Source: Rhodobacteraceae bacterium UBA3069
GTDB lineage: Bacteria; Pseudomonadota; Alphaproteobacteria; Rhodobacterales; Rhodobacteraceae
Assembly (NCBI GenBank): GCA_002366795.1
Contig: DFBX01000037.1
Location: forward strand, 1-36,488
Length of the DNA: 36,488 bases
Reading direction: 5' to 3'
Part shown: piece after piece, positions 25,040-32,492 of the stretch
How positions within the stretch are numbered: position 1 is the first letter of the stretch
Layout of the letters: each line of letters opens with the position of its first letter
The notes under the pieces: model-generated
Seen by the model: only the letters and a program-made list of their open reading frames with translations
Database searches by the model: none
Told to the model about the DNA's origin: nothing
Program-made: the position numbers and the translations under genes

Positions 25040-25538
25040 CGGCGGCCACCTTGACCGAGATCATGCGGTCGGGGTTCGCGGGCGGCTCGCCGCGGGCGAT
25101 GGCGTCCACATGCTCCATGCCCGAGATCACGCGGCCATAGACCGTGTATTGCCCGTTCAGGAAGCTGTTGTCCTTGAAGTTGATGAAGAATTGCGAGTTC
25201 GCCGAGTTGGGGTTGGACGAACGCGCTGCCCCCAGCGTGCCGCGATCATGCGGCAGCTTGGAAAATTCCGCCGGAAGGTCGGGCAGGTCGGACCCACCGG
25301 TGCCGGCGCGACCGGGGTTATAGTCTTTTTCCATGTTAGCGTGCTGCACATCGCCGGTCTGCGCCATGAAACCTTCGATCACGCGGTGGAAGGCGACGTT
25401 GTCGTAAGCGCCAGCGCGCGCAAGCTCTTTCATGCGCTCGGCATGCTTGGGGGCCACGTCGGCCAGCAGTTCGATGGTAACGGTGCCACCCTTCAGTTCC
25501 ATCAGGATGGTGTTTTCGGGGTCTTTGATCTCGGCCAT
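25032..25538 (-). CDS. ppiB: Cytosolic cyclophilin-type peptidyl-prolyl isomerase
   Basis: The product is 168 residues with no signal peptide (MAEIKDPENTILMELKGGTV). The cyclophilin motifs are complete: VAFHRVIEGFMAQTGD, AARSSNPNSANSQFFINF and FLNGQYTVYGRVISGMEHVD. AAGGGAGG precedes the ATG. It is the first gene of a two-gene operon with the exported isomerase. The two share extended identity around the active site, which suggests tandem duplication followed by gain or loss of the signal sequence. It is divergent from pgk. Confidence 0.93.
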   Translation of the reverse strand: MAEIKDPENTILMELKGGTVTIELLADVAPKHAERMKELARAGAYDNVAFHRVIEGFMAQTGDVQHANMEKDYNPGRAGTGGSDLPDLPAEFSKLPHDRGTLGAARSSNPNSANSQFFINFKDNSFLNGQYTVYGRVISGMEHVDAIARGEPPANPDRMISVKVAADA

Positions 25539-25682
25539 GTGGGCCTCCCTTGGTCAGTCATATTGCTTGATCGTTACCTAAGACGCATTGCCGCGCTTGC
25601 CAAGGTGAGTGTTGACGGAAGCGCCCTTTGACGCCAAGAGAACCCTCAAAACACGGCTGACAGTGAGTGGAGGAATTGCGCG

Positions 25683-26888
25683 ATGGCCTGGAAAACCCTT
25701 GATGACATGGACATGGTCGGCAAATGCGTGCTGGTGCGAGTGGACATCAACGTGCCGGTGGATCACGGCGAAGTGACAGACGCCACGCGGATCGAACGGA
25801 TCGTGCCCACGGTCGAAGACATCCTGCAAAAGGGCGGCAAGCCCATTCTGGTTGCGCATTTCGGCCGCCCCAAGGGCAAGGTCGTGCTGGAGATGTCGCT
25901 GCGCGTGGTGCTGAAGGCGCTCGAAAAGGCGCTTGGCCATTCGGTGGTGTTTGTCGAAACGCTGGAGGCGTTGGAAGCGCGCACCGAGGAACAGCGCGGC
26001 GCAGAAGTGCTGCTGCTGGAGAACATCCGGTTCCATGCGGGCGAAGAAAAAAACGATCCCGCCTTTGCGAAACGCCTGGCCGGTCTGGCCGATATCTATG
26101 TGAACGATGCGTTTTCGGCGGCGCACCGGGCCCATGCCTCGACCGAGGGGGTGGCGCGGCTTTTGCCATCCTGCGCGGGTCGCCTAATGCAGACCGAACT
26201 GGAGGCGCTGGAGGCGGCACTGGGCAAACCCAAGCGCCCCGTGGTGGCCGTTGTGGGCGGCGCGAAAGTATCGACCAAGCTGGAACTGCTGGGCAACCTT
26301 GTGGGCCGGGTAGATCACCTGGTGATCGGCGGCGGCATGGCCAACACCTTCCTTGCGGCGCAGGGTATCGATGTGGGCAAATCCCTGTGCGAGCATGAGA
26401 TGGCGGACACCGCCCGCGGGATTCTGGCCAAGGCCGCCACGGCCGGATGCGAGATCATCCTGCCCGAGGACGTGGTCGTAGCACGCGAATTCAAGGCCGG
26501 GGCGGCAAGCGAGGTTGTGCCTGCCACCGAATGCCCCGCCGACGCGATGATCCTGGATGCCGGTCCGAAATCGGTGGCGCGTATCATCACCGCCTTCGAG
26601 GGGGCAAAAACCCTGATCTGGAACGGCCCCCTGGGCGCGTTCGAGATCGAACCCTTCGATGCCGCGACCAATGCCGCGGCTGCCAAGGCGGCAGAGCTGT
26701 CGGAGCATGGGCTGATTTCCGTGGCCGGTGGCGGTGACACGGTGGCGGCGCTGAACAAGGCGGGCGCGGCCGAGAAATTCACCTATATCTCGACTGCGGG
26801 CGGCGCGTTCCTGGAATGGATGGAAGGCAAGGTGCTGCCCGGTGTCGCGGCCTTGGAAGCGGGCGATTGCGAACCTGCGGTGGCCTGA
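25683..26888 (+). CDS. pgk: Phosphoglycerate kinase
   Basis: The enzyme interconverts 1,3-bisphosphoglycerate plus ADP with 3-phosphoglycerate plus ATP (glycolysis, gluconeogenesis). The 401-residue length is normal. Motifs are LVRVDINVPV (17-26, the PGK signature), HFGRPKGK, LENIRFHAGEEKND, VNDAFSAAHRAHAS, VVGGAKVSTK, DAGPKS, WNGPLGAFE and SVAGGGDTVAALNK near the C-terminus. GGAGG lies eight bases before the ATG. It appears monocistronic, ended by a weak hairpin and a dispersed repeat. With edd-eda in the same window it supports central sugar metabolism through glyceraldehyde phosphate. Confidence 0.98.
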   Translation: MAWKTLDDMDMVGKCVLVRVDINVPVDHGEVTDATRIERIVPTVEDILQKGGKPILVAHFGRPKGKVVLEMSLRVVLKALEKALGHSVVFVETLEALEARTEEQRGAEVLLLENIRFHAGEEKNDPAFAKRLAGLADIYVNDAFSAAHRAHASTEGVARLLPSCAGRLMQTELEALEAALGKPKRPVVAVVGGAKVSTKLELLGNLVGRVDHLVIGGGMANTFLAAQGIDVGKSLCEHEMADTARGILAKAATAGCEIILPEDVVVAREFKAGAASEVVPATECPADAMILDAGPKSVARIITAFEGAKTLIWNGPLGAFEIEPFDAATNAAAAKAAELSEHGLISVAGGGDTVAALNKAGAAEKFTYISTAGGAFLEWMEGKVLPGVAALEAGDCEPAVA

Positions 26889-26913
26889 TTATCGTTTTAC
26901 CGGAATGATTTAG

Positions 26914-26944
26914 CGGCCCTGGGCGTGAAGCCTCCGGCCGTTTT
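26914..26944 (+). terminator. Weak terminator after pgk
   Basis: CGGCC, a 17-base loop that itself holds GGC-GTGAA-GCC, then GGCCG and TTTT. It lies 26 bases past the pgk stop. Confidence 0.45.
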
Positions 26945-26961
26945 GCTTGTGGAGCGGGGGC

Positions 26962-26994
26962 GCCTCCGGCGGGTGGTATTTGGGGAACAGTGAA
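26962..26994 (+). repeat. Dispersed 33-bp intergenic element, copy C
   Basis: GCCTCCGGCGGGTGGTATTT, then GGGGAACAG, ending TGAA. It begins 73 bases after the pgk stop, in the same orientation as pgk, and 60 bases before the next gene. Confidence 0.75.
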
Positions 26995-27053
26995 GCTATG
27001 GGGCTTGTTCTTGTCGCTTGAAACGGGTTCGCTGCGGCAAGGGAGGACTTGCC

Positions 27054-27914
27054 ATGGCCGAGTATTTTGAACGGGGCGGCGTGCGGATTGCCTATGAGGT
27101 AGAGGGCAGCGGACCGCCGGTTTTGCTACTGCACGGGTTTCCGCAGACCCGCGCCATGTGGGATGCAATCGCGCCGGTGCTGGCGCAGCGGTTTTGCGTG
27201 GTGCGGGCCGATCTGCGCGGCTACGGCGCGTCGTCGAAACCGGACGGAATGGAGGCCTATTCCTTCCGCGAGATGGGGGCCGATATGCTGGCGCTGATGT
27301 CGGCGCTTGGGCATGAGCGGTTCCACCTGGTGGGCCATGATCGCGGCGCGCGCACCGCGCACCGGATGGCGCTGGACGCGGGCGAGCGGCTGTCCAGCCT
27401 GACATTGATGGATATCATCCCCACGCATCTTCTTGTGACAGAACTTTCACCCCGCGTTGCAACTGCATATTATCATTGGTTTTTCCTGGCCCAACCCAAC
27501 CCGTTTCCGGAAACCCTGATCGGGCATGACCCGGATTACTATTTCGAAAGCTGCCTGTTGGGCTGGGGCGCATCGAAGATCGGGGATTTCGACGCGGACC
27601 AGTTGGCCGCCTATCGCGCCGCGTGGCGTGATGCAGATACGATCAGGGGCATGTGTAACGATTACCGCGCGGCCTTGGCCGTGGATGTGGCGCTGGATGC
27701 GGGCGACCTGGGGCGGCGCGTGACCTGCCCCGCGCTGGTTCTATACGGGGCAGACGGGGCCATGGCGCAGGCCTATGACGTGGGTGCCACATGGGCGGAC
27801 CGCTTGGACGATTACCATGCGCAGGGCATTCCCGGCGGGCATTTCTTTCCCGACACGGCGGGGGTCGAAACCGCCGCTGTATTGATGGAATTCATTGGGA
27901 AAACAGCGATCTAG
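27054..27914 (+). CDS. Alpha/beta hydrolase, fluoroacetate dehalogenase-like
   Basis: The product is 286 residues. All known active-site positions of fluoroacetate dehalogenases (for example RPA1163) appear in register. These are the nucleophile Asp96 in GHDRGAR; carboxylate-binding Arg97 and Arg100; acid Asp120 in LMDIIPT; the halide-pocket residues His141 and Trp142 in AYYHWFF, with Tyr204 in CNDYRAA; and the base His263 in GGHFFPD. Trp171 (LLGWG) is also conserved. This points to haloacetate dehalogenation, though relatives with this set may act on other esters or acids. ATG 27054 was chosen for the GGGAGGA ribosome site. The stop shares a CTAG with the convergent glycosyltransferase stop. 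Confidence 0.88.
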   Translation: MAEYFERGGVRIAYEVEGSGPPVLLLHGFPQTRAMWDAIAPVLAQRFCVVRADLRGYGASSKPDGMEAYSFREMGADMLALMSALGHERFHLVGHDRGARTAHRMALDAGERLSSLTLMDIIPTHLLVTELSPRVATAYYHWFFLAQPNPFPETLIGHDPDYYFESCLLGWGASKIGDFDADQLAAYRAAWRDADTIRGMCNDYRAALAVDVALDAGDLGRRVTCPALVLYGADGAMAQAYDVGATWADRLDDYHAQGIPGGHFFPDTAGVETAAVLMEFIGKTAI

Positions 27915-28786
27915 AAGATGCCGCTAAAGCGTTCCGGCAACTGGTATTGAAGTTCGTATTCGGGGCGGTCGAACTGGTAGAACCCGGTTTCACCGCGCGG
28001 CTTGAAACTGCGCTGCATCTTCTTGCGAATCTCGCGCAGATCGAAGCCTTCGACCATTTCAAGCTCGGCGAACGCCTCGAACGTGGCGCGATCCTCGCCG
28101 CGGGCCTCGGCGAACCAGTGGCGGCCGATCGCGGCCTCTTTCACGCCTGCGCCGGTGGCTTTCGTCACCTCGTTCCGGCGGTCCATCGCCGCCACGTATT
28201 CGGAAAAGTCGCAGAATTTCAGGTGCAGCAGATACAGCTCGTCGGGCGTGTGCAGCTTGTCGTACTGGGTGAAATGCCCGCCGCGCGCGATTTTCGTACC
28301 CGTGGAAACGATGCAGGGCTTCGAATAATGCGGGGCCAGCCGGACATGGCGACGCGGACCCAGGATGGTGTCGATGATCGCCTCGGGTTCCAGGTCAATC
28401 CGGTGGATCACCTCCAAGCCCAAGGGGGTCAGCACCCGTTTTTCCGGCATGTCGCGCAGGAATTCATATAGGGTCTTGCCGCTGTTGGGGTCGCAAACCA
28501 CCAACTCGTCCACATCGCCGACGATCACATGGCGGTAGTAGCTTTTCAGCCCTGCGACCAGATTGTTCAGCAGCCGCCAGCGTTTCATGTCGAAATTCTT
28601 GTGATGCTCCCCGGGGATGCCGATGATGTTGCAGCCTTCCGCCAGCTTGGCCACGTCCTCGCCCCGGTCGTGGTTGACTATATAGCAGTTTTCGCGCCCG
28701 AAAAGGGTGCCGTAATGGCGCAACCATGCGCTTAGAAAGAAAAGATCGTCCCGCACCATGGTGACGACGGCAACATCGGATTGCAT
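27911..28786 (-). CDS. Glycosyltransferase family 2-like protein
   Basis: The product is a 291-residue predicted cytoplasmic glycosyltransferase of the Glyco_tranf_2_4/DUF23-like group. The N-terminus has DVAVVTMVRDDLFFLSAWLR HYG, typical of enzymes that bind a nucleotide sugar. VGDVDELVV (90-98) supplies the DxD metal motif (Asp91, Asp93). No membrane helix is seen. A ribosome site (AAAGGGCAGAG) precedes the ATG. It is divergent from the sulfotransferase-like gene 129 bases away. The two may both act on a surface glycan (inference). Donor and acceptor unknown. Confidence 0.8.
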   Translation of the reverse strand: MQSDVAVVTMVRDDLFFLSAWLRHYGTLFGRENCYIVNHDRGEDVAKLAEGCNIIGIPGEHHKNFDMKRWRLLNNLVAGLKSYYRHVIVGDVDELVVCDPNSGKTLYEFLRDMPEKRVLTPLGLEVIHRIDLEPEAIIDTILGPRRHVRLAPHYSKPCIVSTGTKIARGGHFTQYDKLHTPDELYLLHLKFCDFSEYVAAMDRRNEVTKATGAGVKEAAIGRHWFAEARGEDRATFEAFAELEMVEGFDLREIRKKMQRSFKPRGETGFYQFDRPEYELQYQLPERFSGIF

Positions 28787-28915
28787 CTGCTCTGCCCTTT
28801 TGTCGGCTGTTGTTATGCGCGCACCTTAGACGGTTTCATCTGCCGCGAGAATCCTTAAAAAGCGGTTGCGCGTGGCGCGTTGCAGGCACGCCATAATCGT
28901 GCAAGGAATACGCCC

Positions 28916-29674
28916 ATGACGATCAATATTCCTGCCAGTTTTCGCAAGGCCGGGTTCATGGGCATCCGCAAGGGGCCGGTGCCCACGCGATTTCATGTGC
29001 TGGGAGAGCGCAGCTCCGGCACGAATTTCGTCAAGCGTATCTTGGGGCGCAACACCCCCCTGACCCCGACCGAGGCCTTGGGATGGAAACACGGGTTTCC
29101 CAATGCCACGGCCATTCCCGCCGATATGGTCGTGGTGGTCTGCATCCGCGATGCAAGGGCCTGGGCGCGGTCGATGCATGCCAAGCCATGGCACAGCGAA
29201 GCGCCCCTGCAACGGCTTGAATTTTCCGATTTCCTGCGCGCCGAATGGCGCAGCACTGCGGATCGCGACCGCTATTTCCCCAAGGATGCGGAACTGGGCA
29301 TTCGCGGGCAGATATTGCAGCACGACCGCCACCCGATGACGGGCCTGCCGCTTGAAAACCTGTTCGCGCTGCGCCGCGCGAAACTATGGGGGCATCTAAG
29401 CTACCTGAACCGGGGCTGTTCCATCGTGCTGTGCCGGATGGAGGAGGCGATTGCCGATCCCGCCGACTGCCTGCGTCAGTTCCGGCAAGCCATGGGCCTG
29501 CCCGCCGACGACACCCCACCGGCCAAGGTGGTCAAACGGCTGGGCGCGAATTTCCGCGCCGCCGTGGCCGAACGCCCTGAAACGCCCAAGACCTTTCCGG
29601 CAGAGGATATGGAGTTCCTGCGCAGCCAGCTGGTGGTCAAGCTAGAAGCGGCGCTTGGCTATAGCTACGACTGA
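28916..29674 (+). CDS. Sulfotransferase-like protein
   Basis: The product is 252 residues with weak but ordered sulfotransferase features. A PAPS 5'-phosphosulfate loop-like GERSSGTNFVKRIL occupies about 30-43. VVCIRDARAWARSMHAKPWH matches the RDPR-type 3'-phosphate region. IVLCRMEEAIADPADCLRQF matches the late 'R-x-E-D/E...DP' segment of the fold. AAGGA lies nine bases before the chosen ATG at 28916. It could instead be a kinase-like P-loop protein, but the order of motifs favours sulfotransferase. Its 3' end overlaps the opposing 78-aa gene by ten bases. Confidence 0.65.
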   Translation: MTINIPASFRKAGFMGIRKGPVPTRFHVLGERSSGTNFVKRILGRNTPLTPTEALGWKHGFPNATAIPADMVVVVCIRDARAWARSMHAKPWHSEAPLQRLEFSDFLRAEWRSTADRDRYFPKDAELGIRGQILQHDRHPMTGLPLENLFALRRAKLWGHLSYLNRGCSIVLCRMEEAIADPADCLRQFRQAMGLPADDTPPAKVVKRLGANFRAAVAERPETPKTFPAEDMEFLRSQLVVKLEAALGYSYD

Positions 29675-29901
29675 CGCGCCACGATCTGCCGCGCGGCTTT
29701 CAGCGCGGCCACGGCCCATGGCAGCCCGTGCATCGCAAGATCGAACATATCGACCGGCGCGACCAGGTTGCCCGTTGCCAGCATCTTCAGCTTTTCCCAG
29801 ACATGCGGTTCCGGCAGGAACGGGGCCAGCCCCAGCGTGGCGCAGACCAGTAGCACGGTCAGCCAATCAAGCCGGTCAATAAAGGCCAGAACCTGTTTCA
29901 T
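29665..29901 (-). CDS. Small membrane protein, 78 aa (often annotated RND transporter)
   Basis: The product is 78 residues. MKQVLAFIDRLDWLTVLLVC leads into one membrane helix (13-30). It is followed by EPHVWEKLKMLATGNLVAPVDMFDLAMHGLPW and a second hydrophobic region. Proteins with the 'PEPHLWEKLKML...DIFDL..HG.PW' pattern are common in alphaproteobacteria and often carry the label 'RND transporter', but they are far too short to be one. The start at 29901 was preferred over 29910 because AGGATGG lies ahead of it. It lies 28 bases downstream of tRNA-Asp on the same strand and may share its transcript. Confidence 0.7.
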   Translation of the reverse strand: MKQVLAFIDRLDWLTVLLVCATLGLAPFLPEPHVWEKLKMLATGNLVAPVDMFDLAMHGLPWAVAALKAARQIVARQS

Positions 29902-29929
29902 CGCATCCATCCTGTGAAGGGGAAGAAAG

Positions 29930-30006
29930 TGGCGCGGTTGACGGGACTCGAACCCGCGACCCCCGGCGTGACAGGCCGGTACTCTAACCATCTGAGCTAC
30001 AACCGC
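29930..30006 (-). tRNA. tRNA-Asp (GTC)
   Basis: A 77-base cloverleaf with encoded CCA. The acceptor stem is GCGGTTG/CAACCGC. The anticodon arm is CCGGC-CTGTCAC-GCCGG with anticodon GTC. The T arm is CGGGTTCGAGTCCCG. Confidence 0.96.
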
Positions 30007-30149
30007 TCGCTGCACTCTCCAAGGCCCTGCCTCGAAGCGTGAGAGGGGTAATATGCGTGGATGTCGCCCCCGTCAAGCGCAAGCTGCCGCAAATTTCAGG
30101 GTTTTTTCAAGGCAGATTCCGGGTGGTCTGCTCCAAGGACGGTCAGGCC

Positions 30150-30662
30150 TTATTTCACAGGGTTTGCGCGGCTTCGCGCCCAATCGGTCAGCGCATCTTC
30201 CTCGGCGGGCAACCATGTGACCAGAACGCCCGCGAAGGCCTCGAAGGGCGCGTGGGCCGATGCGCCAACCGCGACCAGCACCGGGATGCCCGCTTGCAGC
30301 GCATGCCCGACCAGATCGCGAAAGCCGCGCCCCTCGGCCTCGCGCTTGCCGAACTTGTTGACGATGACCAGATCGGCCCCGTTCAGGCGCTGCTCGGCCT
30401 CGGCGGCGACCATCTCCAGCGCGGTCACGTCCAGGGTACAGCCACCGGCAAGCGGGCCAAGATTCTGCGTGATCAGGCGCTGTTCCATATCGGGCAGCAG
30501 GTGCAGCACCATGTCAGGCTTGTCGCGGCCCGGTTTTTCGCGGTTTTCCTGTACGGCCCCGGCAAGGCGCAGGCCATCGCTGCGCAGCCGCCCCGCCAAT
30601 GCGAAGAGCAGCCGGTCGGCGGCCCCGCGTCCATCCAATGTGATTGCTGCCAGCATGGTCAT
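30150..30662 (-). CDS. DUF2478 protein (molybdenum-linked nucleotide-binding protein)
   Basis: The product is 170 residues, beginning MTMLAAITLDGRGAADRLLF. ADLVIVNKFGKREAEGRGFR, with a loose NKxGKxE motif, and GIPVLVAVG suggest a Rossmann/P-loop-like fold. I recognise it as DUF2478, a family usually found beside molybdenum transport and cofactor genes. It is divergent from mobA, 57 bases apart, which fits. AAGGGG precedes two possible starts (30662 and 30656); the first is given. Function unproven; a nucleotide- or metal-handling accessory role is inference from context. Confidence 0.78.
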   Translation of the reverse strand: MTMLAAITLDGRGAADRLLFALAGRLRSDGLRLAGAVQENREKPGRDKPDMVLHLLPDMEQRLITQNLGPLAGGCTLDVTALEMVAAEAEQRLNGADLVIVNKFGKREAEGRGFRDLVGHALQAGIPVLVAVGASAHAPFEAFAGVLVTWLPAEEDALTDWARSRANPVK

Positions 30663-30719
30663 TGCACCCCTTGTCGCGCCGTGACTACACTACCCCTGCC
30701 CCACAAGAAAGAGAGCGCC

Positions 30720-31304
30720 ATGCCGCAGCCCCACCAGATATGCGCCGTGATCCTTGCCGGCGGGCGCGGCACCCGCATGGGCGGCACGGACAAGGCGCTG
30801 CTGCCGCTGGGGGATTCGCGCATGATCGACCATGTGGCCACACGGATCGGGCGACAGGTCGCGCGCGTCGCCATCAATGCGGGCGGCAACGCGGCACGGT
30901 TTGCGCCCCTGGATTTGCCGGTGCTGCCCGACACCCTGCCCGATTTTCCCGGCCCCTTGGCGGGGGTTTTGGCGGGCATGGAATGGGGCGCGGGGATCCG
31001 CGCCAGCCATGTGATCAGCGTCGCGGTGGATACGCCGTATTTCCCCGACGATCTGGCAGCCCGGCTTGCCGCCGGGGGATTCGCCATTGCAAGGTCGGCG
31101 GATGACGGGCGGGTTCACCCAACCTTTGGTTGCTGGCCGGTGGCGCTGCGCGACGATCTGCGCGCGGCATTGAGGAGGGGAGAGCGCAAAATGGGCCGCT
31201 GGGCGATGGAGGAAGGCGCATCGGTCGTGGATTTCCCTCAAGCGGCAGCGTTTCACAACATCAACCGCCCCGAGGATCTGTCCAGCCTCAGCCCCGGCGG
31301 ATGA
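30720..31304 (+). CDS. mobA: Molybdenum cofactor guanylyltransferase
   Basis: MobA joins GMP from GTP to Mo-molybdopterin to give the guanine-dinucleotide cofactor used by DMSO-reductase-family enzymes and formate dehydrogenases. The 194-residue length is typical. The nucleotide-binding LAGGRGTRMGGTDKALL is near the N-terminus (14-30). The metal/GTP motif VAVDTPYFP follows, then HNINRPEDL near the end. The A/G-rich ribosome site AAGAAAGAGAG precedes ATG 30720. It is divergent from the DUF2478 gene and overlaps the tusA-like gene tail-to-tail by 17 bases. Confidence 0.94.
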   Translation: MPQPHQICAVILAGGRGTRMGGTDKALLPLGDSRMIDHVATRIGRQVARVAINAGGNAARFAPLDLPVLPDTLPDFPGPLAGVLAGMEWGAGIRASHVISVAVDTPYFPDDLAARLAAGGFAIARSADDGRVHPTFGCWPVALRDDLRAALRRGERKMGRWAMEEGASVVDFPQAAAFHNINRPEDLSSLSPGG

Positions 31305-31524
31305 CCCAGCGGGTGCCGCCCGACACCTCGGCCTGATCCAGCAGGATATGCCCCGCCTCGGCACAGAAATGCGGCAGGTCGATCACCGCCATGGGATCGG
31401 ACGTGGTGATCGCCAGCACCTGCCCCGCCGCCATGCCCGCCAGCAGTTTGCGCGCCCGCAGCACCGGCAAGGGGCACAGCAGGCCGATGGCATCCACCTC
31501 TTTGTCGATACCGCTTTCGGTCAT
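31288..31524 (-). CDS. TusA-family sulfur carrier/sulfurtransferase
   Basis: This 78-residue TusA/SirA-like protein has the persulfide-forming Cys17 in the LLCPLPVLRARK (CPxP) motif. The small alpha/beta fold ends in RWVIRRG. GGAGG precedes the ATG at 31524; upstream in-frame starts are less likely. TusA-type proteins relay sulfur from IscS for tRNA thiolation and molybdopterin. Its position against mobA favours a link to molybdenum cofactor sulfur transfer (inference). Its 3' end overlaps mobA on the opposite strand. Confidence 0.88.
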   Translation of the reverse strand: MTESGIDKEVDAIGLLCPLPVLRARKLLAGMAAGQVLAITTSDPMAVIDLPHFCAEAGHILLDQAEVSGGTRWVIRRG

Positions 31525-31623
31525 GCGATCCTCCGCCCCTCCTGCAAATGTGATCAATAACATTGGAACGACCAGGGGGGCCGTCCCGTTGATGCCTCAT
31601 AACGCAATACGACCGAGGAAAGA

Positions 31624-32196
31624 ATGACCGATAGCACCACCGACATCACCAGGGCGAAAATCCTGATCATCGCCACCAACGGGTTCGAACAATCCGAACT
31701 GGAGGTGCCCCGCGACAGCCTGCGCGCCGCGGGCGCGACGGTGCATGTGGCCACCCCGAACGGCGGTTCGATCCGCGGCTGGAATGAAAAGGACTGGGGA
31801 AAAACAGCCGGGGCGGACCTGTCCATCACCGATATAGATACCGGCAAATACGATGGGCTGGTCCTGCCCGGCGGACAGATCAACCCGGATATCCTGCACA
31901 CCAATGCGCAAGCCGTCGAAATCGTGCGCGGTTTTCACAATGCGGGCAAGGTGCTGGCCGCGATCCGCCACGCGCCCTGGCTGCTGGTCGAGGCAGGCGT
32001 GGTCAAGGGCCGCGACGTGACCTCGTATCACTCGATCAAGACTGACGTGATAAACGCGGGCGGCAACTGGCACGACCGCGAGGTGATCGCCGACCAAGGC
32101 ATCGTTACCGCGCGTAACCCCGGTGACCTTGAGGCATTCGTCGCCAAGATCATCGAAGAGATCGGTGAAGGCCGCCACGACCGGCTGGCAGCCTGA
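31624..32196 (+). CDS. PfpI/DJ-1 family protein with missing nucleophile
   Basis: This 190-residue member of the DJ-1/PfpI superfamily is related to YhbO-type protein repair and stress proteins. The fold markers are intact: LIIATNGFEQSELEVPRD with the conserved Glu25, LVLPGGQINPD, and TSYHSIKTDVINAGGNWHDR. At the nucleophile elbow, relatives read AAICHGPWLL, but this protein reads AAIRHAPWLL. The catalytic Cys is Arg115 (codon CGC, one transition from TGC) and the neighbouring His116 is kept. Classical Cys-dependent hydrolase or deglycase activity should therefore be lost. A strong ribosome site (GAGGAAAG) and a full-length frame argue that the gene is expressed. Confidence 0.88.
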   Translation: MTDSTTDITRAKILIIATNGFEQSELEVPRDSLRAAGATVHVATPNGGSIRGWNEKDWGKTAGADLSITDIDTGKYDGLVLPGGQINPDILHTNAQAVEIVRGFHNAGKVLAAIRHAPWLLVEAGVVKGRDVTSYHSIKTDVINAGGNWHDREVIADQGIVTARNPGDLEAFVAKIIEEIGEGRHDRLAA

Positions 32197-32204
32197 TCCG
32201 AACA

Positions 32205-32239
32205 GCGAAGGGCGGAGTTTCATTTCCCCTGCCCTTCGC
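32205..32239. terminator. Strong hairpin between the PfpI gene and tRNA-Val
   Basis: GCGAAGGGC and GCCCTTCGC, a 9-bp perfect stem with partial extra pairing in a 17-base loop. It lies eight bases after the PfpI stop and downstream of tRNA-Val(TAC) on the other strand. No T-run on either side. Confidence 0.5.
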
Positions 32240-32269
32240 GCTTGGCTACGCCGCGGTCCGGGAAAGGAA

Positions 32270-32345
<76 letters not shown>

Positions 32346-32349
32346 GTCG

Positions 32350-32370
32350 CCGGTTGATTAATCAAACCGG
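32350..32370. promoter_or_regulatory. Palindrome just upstream of tRNA-Val (TAC)
   Basis: TTGATTAATCAA is a perfect 12-base palindrome inside CCGG flanks, five bases from the mature 5' end of the tRNA. It could be a processing-site hairpin or a protein site. The half-site spacing is two, not the four of an FNR/Anr box. Confidence 0.35.
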
Positions 32371-32492
32371 AATGAACGCGCAAGCCCTGAAATGTCGAAA
32401 TCTTTTACGCCGCGCCGTGGAAGCAACGTCGCACGCCGGATGATGCACCAGCCTTGGGTGCCACGCCACGTCAAAAGCAAAAAGAAAAGCAA

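Noticed and set aside
29665..29901. RND transporter
   Set aside because: 78 residues with one or two helices cannot be an RND pump; the label is a propagated annotation.
32350..32370. FNR/Anr box (TTGAT/ATCAA) upstream of tRNA-Val
   Set aside because: Half-sites are separated by two bases instead of four; more likely a hairpin or chance palindrome.
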